Shown piece after piece: positions 26,913 through 36,063 of a stretch of DNA of 64,000 bases. The DNA is from CAVXHQ01 sp963761735 (lineage in GTDB: Bacteria; Pseudomonadota; Alphaproteobacteria; Rhodobacterales; Rhodobacteraceae). The stretch spans positions 1,116,001 to 1,180,000 of the forward strand of contig CAVXHQ010000003.1 in the NCBI GenBank assembly GCA_963761735.1. Reading direction: 5' to 3'. Position numbers and translations under genes: made by a program. The notes under the pieces are model-generated. The model searched no databases. It was not told the DNA's origin and worked only from the letters and a program-made list of their open reading frames with translations. Within the stretch, counting starts at the first letter, position 1, and each line of letters starts with the position of its first letter.

Positions 26913-28148
26913 TCAGATACCCGGGCGGTGCGTGCCCGACGCCCTGCGTTCCGCCACCAGTGCGGCGACCCTGCGGCCCCACGCGTCCCAGTTCAGGTCC
27001 GTGTCGAATGTGTGCCGCGTCGACAGGCGCAGCGCGTCATAGGTCTCCGGTTCGGCGAGATAGCCTTCGACGACCCGCACGAAATCCTGCGCCGGCGCGT
27101 CGGGCGGCAAGGCATGGCCGTTGCGCGCGTCCCAGACCGGCACCCCGCCCGCCTTCAGACACAGCGACGGCGTGCCATGGGCCGAGGCCTCGCAGAACGC
27201 GAAACCATAGCTTTCGAACGAGGGCAGAACCATGAAATGCGCGGCCCGCAGGGCGGCCTGAAACACCGCCAGTTCGTCGGGGCGGGATTTGTCGAGCGAC
27301 GGGTGTACCGTCACATGGTCCGCAAGGTTTGCGGGCACCTCGGGCGGTGTCGTGCCGATGACGGTCAACCGCGCATCGACGCCGCGCGCGCGCAGTTCTT
27401 CGAGGATCGACAGAACCATCGGGCCGCCCTTGGCCCACCAGTCGCGGCCGATGAACACCAGGCGCAGCGGTGTGTCGCGCGCCAGCACGGGCTGAACCGG
27501 CGCCATGTCAGGCGTTTCGATATTGGCGCCCCAGGGCACCATCATGGCGTGGCCGGGGCGCAGATCATAGGTTTCGTCGGCGGCGCGGTGCAGCCAGTCC
27601 GACGGCCACAGCAGCAGGTCGGTGGCCCGGTAAGTGCGCGCCTCGGCCCGGGTGATCCACGGATCCAAAAGGCGCGAAGGCGCAAAGTAGGACCCGAAAT
27701 TCTCGCCCACGACGGAATTGCGATAGATCGTCTGTGTGGCATCCGAGGTAAAGACGCTCAACACGCCGGGCGGCGGCACGACACGGTGCAGGGAGGCGAA
27801 ACTATAGGCGCAGAACAGGACGTCGTAGTCGCCCCGCAGCAGCGCGCGGCGCACGGCCCGCGCCGTCAGCCGCCCGAAGGCGAGGTGCAGCCGCCAGCGC
27901 AGCCGCAGGTTGATCGCATCGGGCAGGCGGTGCATCAGACGGCGAACCGGCTCCGCCAGCCCCCAGCCTTGCCCCAGAATGTCGACATCGCCGACATGGG
28001 CGTTGAGTGCCGCGTAAATCCGGGCGTTGCCGCCGGAATACAGGTTACGGTTCAGCGGGCTGTGGTCGCACAGATAGGCGATGCGCAGGCGGCGCGCCGG
28101 CGCGGCACTGACGTCGGCGGTGCGCGGCGTGTCGGTCATCTGATCCAT
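26913..28148 (-). CDS. Glycosyltransferase family 4
   Basis: ATG 28148 (MDQMTDTPR) or 28139 are plausible starts; the longer frame upstream is rejected as it runs into the promoter region. About 411 residues. GT-B fold enzyme with N-terminal LRIAYLCDHSPLNRNLYSGG, LRLVFIGRDWWAKGGPMVL at the start of the donor domain, and the donor-binding E-x7-E motif in PSFESYGFAFCEASAHG. It adds one sugar to the lipid-linked repeat unit on the cytoplasmic face. It is divergent from the Wzy-like polymerase and convergent with exoY. Donor and acceptor are unknown. Confidence 0.87.
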   Translation of the reverse strand: MDQMTDTPRTADVSAAPARRLRIAYLCDHSPLNRNLYSGGNARIYAALNAHVGDVDILGQGWGLAEPVRRLMHRLPDAINLRLRWRLHLAFGRLTARAVRRALLRGDYDVLFCAYSFASLHRVVPPPGVLSVFTSDATQTIYRNSVVGENFGSYFAPSRLLDPWITRAEARTYRATDLLLWPSDWLHRAADETYDLRPGHAMMVPWGANIETPDMAPVQPVLARDTPLRLVFIGRDWWAKGGPMVLSILEELRARGVDARLTVIGTTPPEVPANLADHVTVHPSLDKSRPDELAVFQAALRAAHFMVLPSFESYGFAFCEASAHGTPSLCLKAGGVPVWDARNGHALPPDAPAQDFVRVVEGYLAEPETYDALRLSTRHTFDTDLNWDAWGRRVAALVAERRASGTHRPGI

Positions 28149-28348
28149 TTCTGCACCGGCCCCCCGTGGTATTCTGCACGGCGCGGGCCCATTGCGGTAT
28201 CGGTACGCCGAAAATACCCTCGGACGCACCCGCCGGATGGCCGCCTCACCTCACTAATCGGTGTCCGCTAACGGCAAAGTCACTATTTTGCCCCAGTAGC
28301 GCTATACCTAAACTTTGAAACACTCCATGCCGTGCGCGCGGCTGCAGC
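28149..28348. promoter_or_regulatory. Divergent promoter region, GT4 / Wzy-like gene
   Basis: About 200 bases between divergent genes, with a less GC-rich stretch around 28250-28325. It must carry the promoters for both directions, but no clear -35/-10 pair or operator repeat was recognised. Confidence 0.35.
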
Positions 28349-29794
28349 GTGGCGCGCACCGGACCGGAACCGGCCCTGCGCGCACCGACCGCCACGAAGG
28401 ACATCACCGGCTTGCCCAACGCCTTCGCCCTTTTTGCCCTGATCGCGTGGCCCGCCGCCTCGGCCCTGTTGTTTCGCGCACTGTCGATTCCCCGGGCGCT
28501 GATCGCGAGCCTGCTGCTGGCCTATCTGTTCCTGCCGCCGCCGCCCGCGGGATTCGACTTTCCGCTGCTGCCCGCGCTGACCAAGGACACGATTCCGAAC
28601 ATGGTTGTCGTGGTGATCTGCCTCGCTCTGGCGCGCGAGCCGATCCAGTGGCTGCCCGCGCATCCGCTGGGTAAGGTGCTGGTGCTGATCTTTGTGCTGT
28701 CGCCCATCGTCACGGTGATTTCCAATGCCGAACCGGTGTTTTACGGGCGTGTCGGCCTGCCCGGCCTGCGCCTGCGCGAGGCGATTGCACTCTGCATGCA
28801 GCAGGCGCTTTTCGTGGCGCCGATGCTGCTGGCCCGGCATTTCATCGTGACCGAACGGCACCGCCGCGACGTGATGGTGGCCCTGATGCTGTGCGGCCTG
28901 CTGTATTCGCTGCCCGCACTGGTCGAGGTGCGCCTGTCGCCGCAGCTGAACCTGTGGGTCTACGGCTATTATCAGCACAGTTTCGAGCAGACGATCCGGT
29001 TTGGCGGCTATCGCCCGCTGGTATTCCTGTACCACGGGATTTGGCTGGCATTCTTTTTGATGACGACGGCCTTTGCCGCGCTGGCGCTGATGCGCGCGGA
29101 GCAAAGCCGCGCCTACCTCGGCTATGCCGCGGCGTCGGCCTATCTGCTGGTCGTGCTGTTCCTGTGCAAATCGGCGGGCGCGCTGATCTTTGCCGCGGCC
29201 TTTGCGCCGGTCATCGCCTTTGCGGGCCGCAAGATGCAGCTGCACATCGCCGTCGCGCTGGCGTTTCTCGCCGTGGCCTATCCCGCGATGAAGGGCGCCG
29301 ATATCGTGCCGGTCGACCGCATGCTGGCCGCCGCCGAGGAGATCAGCATCGACAGGGCCAATTCGCTGCGGTTCCGCTTCGACAACGAGGACATCCTGCT
29401 CGAACGTGCCTTTGAAAAGCCGCTGTTCGGCTGGGGCAGCTGGGGGCGCAACCATATCCTCGATCCCGAGACGGGGCGGATTCTGACGGTGACGGACGGA
29501 CGCTGGATCATCGTGATCGGGGTGTTCGGGTGGCTGGGGTTCATCGCCGAATTCGGCCTGCTGACCCTGCCGATTTTCGTGATGTGGTGGCGCGGGATCC
29601 GGGGTGACGCGGGCGGCATGTCGCCCTTTGCGGGGCCGCTCGCGCTGATGCTTGCGATCAATGTCGTCGATTTGATACCCAACGCGACCATCACGCCGGT
29701 GACGTTCATCCTTGCGGGGACGCTGCTGGGCTATGCCGAGCGCTATTCGAGACGCAGACCGGTGCGGACGCCCGTCTTTCAGACGATCCTTTAG
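28349..29794 (+). CDS. O-antigen polymerase/ligase-like membrane protein (Wzy candidate)
   Basis: About 10-12 hydrophobic segments across 481 residues, for example LPNAFALFALIAWPAASALL, LIASLLLAYLFLPPPP and AVALAFLAVAYPAM. A loop with ERAFEKPLFGWGSWGRNH resembles the catalytic periplasmic loop of Wzy/WaaL proteins (PLFGWG motif). It would polymerise undecaprenyl-linked repeat units in the periplasm. The start is uncertain: GTG 28349 is the longest, while TTG 28412 has GAAGGA upstream and begins directly before the first transmembrane segment. The next gene follows by 11 bases, so these are one operon. Confidence 0.8.
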   Translation: MARTGPEPALRAPTATKDITGLPNAFALFALIAWPAASALLFRALSIPRALIASLLLAYLFLPPPPAGFDFPLLPALTKDTIPNMVVVVICLALAREPIQWLPAHPLGKVLVLIFVLSPIVTVISNAEPVFYGRVGLPGLRLREAIALCMQQALFVAPMLLARHFIVTERHRRDVMVALMLCGLLYSLPALVEVRLSPQLNLWVYGYYQHSFEQTIRFGGYRPLVFLYHGIWLAFFLMTTAFAALALMRAEQSRAYLGYAAASAYLLVVLFLCKSAGALIFAAAFAPVIAFAGRKMQLHIAVALAFLAVAYPAMKGADIVPVDRMLAAAEEISIDRANSLRFRFDNEDILLERAFEKPLFGWGSWGRNHILDPETGRILTVTDGRWIIVIGVFGWLGFIAEFGLLTLPIFVMWWRGIRGDAGGMSPFAGPLALMLAINVVDLIPNATITPVTFILAGTLLGYAERYSRRRPVRTPVFQTIL

Positions 29795-29805
29795 CGGAGC
29801 CCCCG

Positions 29806-31158
29806 ATGCAGCAGCCCACATCCCACCTTCCCGCCGCTCCAAACCTGGCCCCCGATGCGGCCCCCGACGCGGCCCGGCTGCGCATTCTGGTCGTCGCGGA
29901 CGAGTGCAATCCCGAATGGCCGTCCCTGCCCATCGTCGGGTATAAATACGCCCGCGAAATCGCCGCCGGTGCCGAGGTGACGCTGGTGACGCATGTTCGC
30001 AACCGCGAGAACATTGAAAAGGCGGGCGACGGGCTGCGCGTCGATTACATCGACACCGAATGGATCGCCGCCCCGATGTACCGTATCGCGCGGCTGATCC
30101 GGGGCGGGGAGGACGTGGGTTGGTCGACGGCGATGATCTCGAATTATCTGCCCTATCTGGCGTTCGAGCGGGCGGTGTGGCGCCGTTATCGCCGTGACCT
30201 GCAGGACGGCAAATTCGACATCGTGCACCGGATCACGCCGATGTCGCCGACCCTGCCGAGTTATCTGGCAGGGCGCAGCCCGGTGCCCTTCGTGATCGGC
30301 CCGCTGAACGGCAACCTGCCGTGGCCAAAGGCGTTTTCGGACGAACAAAAGCGCGAGAAGGAGGGCCTGCGGAAACTGCGCAACCTGTACAAGCGCCTGC
30401 CCTACGCGCGCAGCACCTATGCCCGTGCCGCCTGCGTCCTTGCCGCTTTCGATCATACCCGCGCCGACCTGGGCCACGCGCGGCCCGATACCGTCGTGCC
30501 GTTTCCCGAAATTGGTTTCGATCCCGCGCTGTTCCACGATACCGGCACCTTGCCAGCGGGCCGTCGTGGCGATGGCCTGACGTTTCTGTACGCCGGGCGC
30601 CTCGTGCCCTACAAACTGCCCGAACTGGCGCTGCGGGCCTTTGCCGCGTCTGACGTGCTGCGCCAGCACCGCCTGCGGGTAATCGGCGACGGACCGGAAC
30701 GCGCCCGGATGGAGGCGATCATCGCCGAGGAGGGTCTGGAGGATTGCGTCGTGATGGAAGGCGGCAAGAGTCAGGCCGAGGTGGCCGAGGCGATGCGCAC
30801 CAGTGACGTCTTCGTATTTCCGTCGATCCGCGAGCTGGGCGCCGGTGTCGTGATCGAGGCGATGGCCTCTGGCATGCACTGCATCGTCACCGGTTACGGC
30901 GCGCCCGGTGCGCTGGTGGGGGAGACGCGGGGCGTGGCCGTCCCGCTGGCGCAGCCGGGGCCGCTCACGGACGGGTTTCGCGCCGCAATGGAGGCCGCCG
31001 TCGCCGGGCGGGACGCCGTTGCGAAAACTGCCGCTGTCGCGCGCGACCACGCCCACGCCGCCTACCCGTGGCACATCAAGGGCGCGCGGACGCTCGCGTT
31101 GTACAGGGCGGTGCGGGCCGGGGCGCCGCTGGCCCCATTTGGATACGAGGAAGGCTGA
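29806..31158 (+). CDS. Glycosyltransferase family 4
   Basis: 450 residues from ATG 29806 behind CGGAG. GT-B enzyme: N-terminal LRILVVADECNPEWPSLPIV, FVIGPLNGNLPWPKAF, GLTFLYAGRLVPYKLPELAL at the donor domain, and the E-x7-E motif in PSIRELGAGVVIEAMASGMH. It is expected to extend the EPS repeat unit. It is 11 bases after the Wzy-like gene and two bases before the secreted esterase/glycosidase gene, in one operon. Donor unknown. Confidence 0.88.
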   Translation: MQQPTSHLPAAPNLAPDAAPDAARLRILVVADECNPEWPSLPIVGYKYAREIAAGAEVTLVTHVRNRENIEKAGDGLRVDYIDTEWIAAPMYRIARLIRGGEDVGWSTAMISNYLPYLAFERAVWRRYRRDLQDGKFDIVHRITPMSPTLPSYLAGRSPVPFVIGPLNGNLPWPKAFSDEQKREKEGLRKLRNLYKRLPYARSTYARAACVLAAFDHTRADLGHARPDTVVPFPEIGFDPALFHDTGTLPAGRRGDGLTFLYAGRLVPYKLPELALRAFAASDVLRQHRLRVIGDGPERARMEAIIAEEGLEDCVVMEGGKSQAEVAEAMRTSDVFVFPSIRELGAGVVIEAMASGMHCIVTGYGAPGALVGETRGVAVPLAQPGPLTDGFRAAMEAAVAGRDAVAKTAAVARDHAHAAYPWHIKGARTLALYRAVRAGAPLAPFGYEEG

Positions 31159-31159
31159 T

Positions 31160-33953
31160 ATGCGCAGGATCTTTACCCGTTTCATCGCTGCCGCGCGTGC
31201 TGGCCGCTTCGCCCGCGATGGCGCAGGCGCAGCAGGACCTGCGCGTCTGGATATTCGGCAACAGCCTCGTTCATCACGCAACCGACAGCGATGAGACCAC
31301 GGTGCCCTATTGGCTGGCGCAACTTGCCGAAGCGGGCGGGCAAGGGCTCTCGCTGTCGGGGACCTGGGGGTTTCTGACCGATTTCGCCCGCGATCTGCCG
31401 CCGGTTTCGAAATGGTCGTTTCGGGGGGTCACGCCCGCGTGGGACAGCGAGCGGGTCGGGTTTCGCCGCGCCGGGATCGACACGGTTCTGATCACGCCAC
31501 CGAATTTCATTCAATACCAGGGCTTTGACGAGAATTACGGCTGGGGCGACGCCGCCGATGCCTCGCCTCTTTCCGAAACCCTGCGGGTGATCGACTGGAC
31601 GTCCGGTCAGGCCCCCGGGGCGGCGTTCTGGATCTATGAAGGCTGGGCCGAAATGGCGGGCGTCGTCGATTATCCGCCCGACGCGGCGGGTCTTGCGACC
31701 TATCAGGCGTTCAACGCGGGCGCCTATCACGACTGGTACGACGGCTATGTCGCGGCGATCGCCGAGGCGCGGCCCGACATTGCCGTGGGCCTGATCCCCG
31801 TGGCCTCGGTTCTGGCACGGGTCCTCACCGAAACGCGGCTGTCCGAACTGCCCGCCGGGGCGCTGTATTCCGACGCCGATCCGCACGGCACCGCCAACCT
31901 TTATTTCCTCGCATCGCTGGTCACCTACGCGACGCTGTATGCACAGGCCCCGCCCGCCGATATGACCCTGCCCGAGACGCTGCATCCGCTGATCCGCGAG
32001 ACCTATCCGCAGATTGCCGCGGGCGTCTGGGCCGCCGCCACCGGCGCCGTGCCGCCGGATGAGACCGCGGCTGCGCTGATCCCGCCGACCGGCCTGACCG
32101 ATCCGTCGCTGGCGATGGGTCTGAACGGGATTTCCGACTGGTCGACCCAGCACCCGTTCCTCGACCTGATGAAATCCGCGCGGCCCTGGGTCGGGCACCT
32201 GCCCGGACAGTGGGGCGGCTATGAGATGGCAGACCTGATCGCGGGCGGTCACATCGGGCCGGACGGCTGGCCGATATCCCTGCCGGACGATGCCGAGGCG
32301 ATCGAGGCCCTGATCCTGACCGATCAGCCGGTCGGGGCCACCTCGCTGGCCGGACGGTACGTGATGACGTGGACCGGGCGGGGCGACATTTCCGTGGGCG
32401 GCATCGCCCGCGACGTGGCGCGCGAGGGCGACCGCATCACGTTCTCCTATCGCCCCGGCGAGGGCCTCGTGGCGATACGGATCGAGGCGCTGGACGCCGC
32501 CGATCCTATCCGCGACATCCGCATCGTGCGCGAGGACCGGCTCGACATGGCGGACGCGGGTGCGGTGTTCAATCCCGACTGGATCGAAAGGGTGCGCGAC
32601 GTGCGGTCGGTGCGGTTCATGGACTGGATGATGACCAACGGCTCGCCGCAGGAGACATGGGACGACCGGCCCCGGGTGGACGATTTCTCCTACGTCTGGC
32701 GCGGCGTGCCGGCCGAGGTGATGGTGGACCTTGCCAACCATATCGGCGCCGACCCGTGGTTCACCCTGCCGCACATGGCCGACGACGATTATGCCGCACG
32801 GTTCGCGGCGCTTGTGCACGCCCGCCTGGATCCCGGACGGGTCGTCTATGCCGAATGGTCCAACGAGATCTGGAATTTCCAGTTTCCGCAGGCCGGATGG
32901 GCAGGCGCGCGCGCCGTGGATCGCTGGGGCGATGCGGCGGGCGGCGATGCGTGGATGCAGTTCGCGGGCCTGCGCGCCGCACAGATCGCCGACATCTGGG
33001 CCGCGGAATACGCGCAAAACCCCGCCGCCCTGATCCGCGTCGTGGCGACCCACACCGGCTGGATGGGGCTCGAAGAGCCGCTGCTCGAGGCGCCTCTGGC
33101 GGTGGCCGAGGGGCTGGCGCGGCCTGCCGACAGTTTCGATGCCTATGCTGTCACCGGCTATTTCGGGTTCGAGCTCGGCGGCGACGAGCGGGTCGACGAA
33201 CTGCTGGCCTGGATCGACGATGGCAGCATCGTGCCTCGCATCACCGATGAATTGCGCGACGGCTCGCTGGCGGAACTGACGCAGGTGCTGTGGCCCTATC
33301 ACGCGGGAATCGCGGCACAAAACGACATGATCCTGACCATGTACGAAGGCGGCACACATGTCGTGGGATACGGGGTGCAGGGCGGTGACGACCGGTTCAC
33401 CGAATTCTACGGCACCTATAACTATTCGCCCGAAATGGCCGGCCTGTACGCCGAACTGCTGAGCGCATGGGACGCCGTGGGCGGCACGATGTTCAACGCC
33501 TTCGTCGATGTGTCGGCGCCGTCGCAATACGGCGCGTGGGGGGCGCTGCGGCATCTGGACGACAGCAATCCGCGCTGGGCCACGCTGATGGCATGGAACG
33601 CGCGGCCCGCAGGGGCGGCGCGTGCCGCGTTTGCGCACGGAGTGACGCTGGTGGGCTCGGATGCCAGCGAAGAGATCACCGGCAGCGGGCAGGACGACGT
33701 GATCACCGGCGGCGGCGGCAACGATATCGTCATCACGCGCGGCGGGCGCGATATCGTGCACGGCGGCGCGGGAACGGACCGGGCGATCCTGCCCGGCAAC
33801 GCGGACGATTATTCGCAGCAATGGCAGGGCGAGACCCTGATCCTGACCGCCGGTCCCCGCCAGGTCGTGCGGCTGCGCGGCGTCGAGGAGATGGTTTTCG
33901 ACGGCGCCCCGGACAGCGTTCAGCCCATCGTGATCCCGGTGCGCGCGGAATGA
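31160..33953 (+). pseudogene. Secreted SGNH-like / glycosidase-like protein with RTX tail; frameshift in signal peptide
   Basis: ATG 31160 follows GAGGAAGG directly after the previous stop. Its frame reads MRRIFTRFI; skipping one base near 31187 continues as LPRVLAASPAMAQAQQDLRV, a normal Sec signal peptide, and stays open to 33953. Without that shift no good start exists for the main frame. The mature N-terminal part resembles SGNH hydrolases (FGNSLVHHATDSDE; YSDADPHGTANLYFLA with the Asp-x-x-His pair). From about residue 430 a second domain has VYAEWSNEIWNFQFPQAG, the Asn-Glu acid/base motif of clan-A glycosidases. The end has RTX calcium-binding repeats (GSGQDDVITGGGGNDIV, GGAGTDRAI). Likely an extracellular polysaccharide-modifying enzyme of this EPS. 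About 930 residues. Confidence 0.75.
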
Positions 33954-35164
33954 GCGTCCCTGTCGCTTTGCGCAATTGCCGTGACGAGGGTTTGCGCGCC
34001 AACACCCGCGCGGAACCCGTCCACGATCCGCGCCCGGCCGCCGTCCGACAGCCGCAGGGCAAGGCCCGGATCCGTCGCGATCCGCATAATCGCAGCCGAG
34101 AGGGCGTCCGGGTCTTTTGGCGGCACCAGCAGGCCGTGTCGGCCATCCACGATCAATTCCGGCACGCCGCCCGCATCGGTGCCGATGGTCGGCACGCCGC
34201 AGCTCATCGCCTCCATATAGGCGACGCCGAGGGGCTCGTGAAAACTCGCGAGCACAAAGATATCCGCCGCCAAAAGGCTGTCGCGCACCGCATCCGCGTC
34301 GATGGCACCCAGCAGGCGGACGAGGCCGGACAGGTCGAGCTCCTCGATCTTTGCCGCCAGCACGGCGCGAAAACCGGTGCCGCCCGCGTCGTCCTCGCCC
34401 GCGATATCCAGCCGCACGTCATGGCCCGCGTCCCGCATCAGCCGCACGGCGGCGAGCAGGTCCTGATGTCCCTTCACCACGTTCAGCCGGGCGCAGGAAA
34501 ACAGCCGGATCGGCGCATCGGCGGCGCGCGGCACATAGGGCGCGGGGCGCGACAGCCAGTCGGTATCGACGCCCATCGGCTGGCGGTAGATCGCCTTTGG
34601 CAGGGCCAGCGGCATCTCGCCGCGCATTTCGGCAATCAGCCTGTCGGTGATGATCGTCGCAAAGGCAGCGCCCGACCATTTGAACCGCTGGCCGGGCCCG
34701 TAATCCGACAACGGCCCGTGCAGCGTGACCGAATAGGGCGGCCCCCCCATCCGGCGCGCAAGGGCGGCAATCAGGGCCGCGCGGCCGCAGGAATGGGCGT
34801 GGATATGGGTCAGCGAGTGGCGTCTGGCCGAAGCGATGAGCTGCCGCGCCGCCGCGGCGGTCAGCATCACGTCGCGCCAGAATGCGCGCGGTTCGGGTTG
34901 GGCGCGCAGCTGACGCCAGGGCAGGTGGGACAGGGCGCCCAGCGCCTGCACCGGGTTCAGGCGGCCGAGGTATTCGGTCCGCTCCATCGCCTGCGCCGAC
35001 CAGCTGTGCGAAATCAGACCGGGCGGCGGCGGCCGCGTGCTGAACAGCCGGACGTGATGGCCCATCGCCTCCAGCTCGAGGATCTCACGCCAGAAAAAGA
35101 TATGCGTCTGCCCCGGAAATTGCGGAACGATATAGCCGAGACGGATCGGTTTTGCGGGCGTCAT
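33920..35164 (-). CDS. Glycosyltransferase family 4
   Basis: 414 residues. GT-B enzyme: LGYIVPQFPGQTHIFFWREI start, THIHAHSCGRAALIAALARR, SVTLHGPLSDYG, IRLFSCARLNVVKGHQDLL and the E-x7-E motif SFHEPLGVAYMEAMSCGVP, then GGVPELI. Its 3' end overlaps the 3' end of the secreted enzyme gene by 34 bases, convergently. It is divergent from the next GT2 gene. It adds a sugar to the EPS repeat unit; specificity unknown. Confidence 0.9.
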   Translation of the reverse strand: MTPAKPIRLGYIVPQFPGQTHIFFWREILELEAMGHHVRLFSTRPPPPGLISHSWSAQAMERTEYLGRLNPVQALGALSHLPWRQLRAQPEPRAFWRDVMLTAAAARQLIASARRHSLTHIHAHSCGRAALIAALARRMGGPPYSVTLHGPLSDYGPGQRFKWSGAAFATIITDRLIAEMRGEMPLALPKAIYRQPMGVDTDWLSRPAPYVPRAADAPIRLFSCARLNVVKGHQDLLAAVRLMRDAGHDVRLDIAGEDDAGGTGFRAVLAAKIEELDLSGLVRLLGAIDADAVRDSLLAADIFVLASFHEPLGVAYMEAMSCGVPTIGTDAGGVPELIVDGRHGLLVPPKDPDALSAAIMRIATDPGLALRLSDGGRARIVDGFRAGVGAQTLVTAIAQSDRDAHSARTGITMG

Positions 35165-35244
35165 GCGAAGGGATCTGTCCTGGGTGCGTCGTGCGCCACA
35201 GTGGCCGCCTGCGCACGCGTCGTCAAAGCGAAAGCGGGCGCAGG

Positions 35245-36063
35245 GTGCTGAGCGTCATCGTGCCCGCCAGCAACGAAGAGGCGCTGATCGGTGCGTGCCT
35301 CGATGCGGTGCTCGCCTCGGAGGGCATCGCCGGCGAAATTGTCGTGGCGGCCAACGGCTGCACCGATGCGACCGTGGCGCGGGCGCGGGCGCGGGCGGAT
35401 GCCGCCGATGCGCGCGGCTGGACGCTGCGGGTAATCGACATCGCGCAGGGCGGCAAGATCGGCGCGCTGAACGCGGGCGACGGGGCGGCGACCGGCACGG
35501 TGCGGGTCTATCTCGACGCGGATGTGGCCGTCGCACCCGGCCTGCTGGCGCAGATCGCGGGCCTGCTGGATCGGGCAGAACCGTCCTATGCCAGCGGCAC
35601 CGTGCGGATCACCGGCGGGCCGGGATGGATCAGCCGCCGCTATGCGCGGTTCTGGGCCACCGTGCCGTTCATGACGGGCGGCGTGCCGGGTTGCGGATTG
35701 TTTGCGGTCAACACGGCGGGCCGGGCGCGGTGGGGCGCCTTCCCCGACATCATTTCGGACGATACCTTCGTGCGTCTGTCCTTCGATCCGCACGAACGGC
35801 ACCGCGCATCCGCGACCTACGACTGGCCCGTCGCCCCGACGTTTCGCCGCCTCGTCGCCGTGCGCCGCCGTCAGGATACCGGCGTCGCCGATATTGCCGC
35901 CCGTGATCCCGCAATGTCCGCCCGCGACGGCACGCCGGGCATGGGCCTGCGCGGTCTGATGCGCCGCGCCGCCGCGGACCCCGCCGGTGCCGCCGTCTAT
36001 ATCGCCGTGGCGATCACGGTCCGGCTGCGCGGCCCCGAACGCGAATGGACGCGCAGCCGGTGA
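35245..36063 (+). CDS. Glycosyltransferase family 2
   Basis: GTG 35245 is preferred because VLSVIVPASNEEALIG, the GT2 nucleotide-binding strand, begins here; a longer frame upstream is not conserved. This gives 272 residues. GT-A fold with VAANGCTDATV, the DxD motif in VRVYLDADVAVAP and IISDDTFVRLSF. Membrane-associated inverting transferase. It overlaps the Wzx-like gene by 19 bases, indicating co-translation. Confidence 0.85.
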   Translation: MLSVIVPASNEEALIGACLDAVLASEGIAGEIVVAANGCTDATVARARARADAADARGWTLRVIDIAQGGKIGALNAGDGAATGTVRVYLDADVAVAPGLLAQIAGLLDRAEPSYASGTVRITGGPGWISRRYARFWATVPFMTGGVPGCGLFAVNTAGRARWGAFPDIISDDTFVRLSFDPHERHRASATYDWPVAPTFRRLVAVRRRQDTGVADIAARDPAMSARDGTPGMGLRGLMRRAAADPAGAAVYIAVAITVRLRGPEREWTRSR

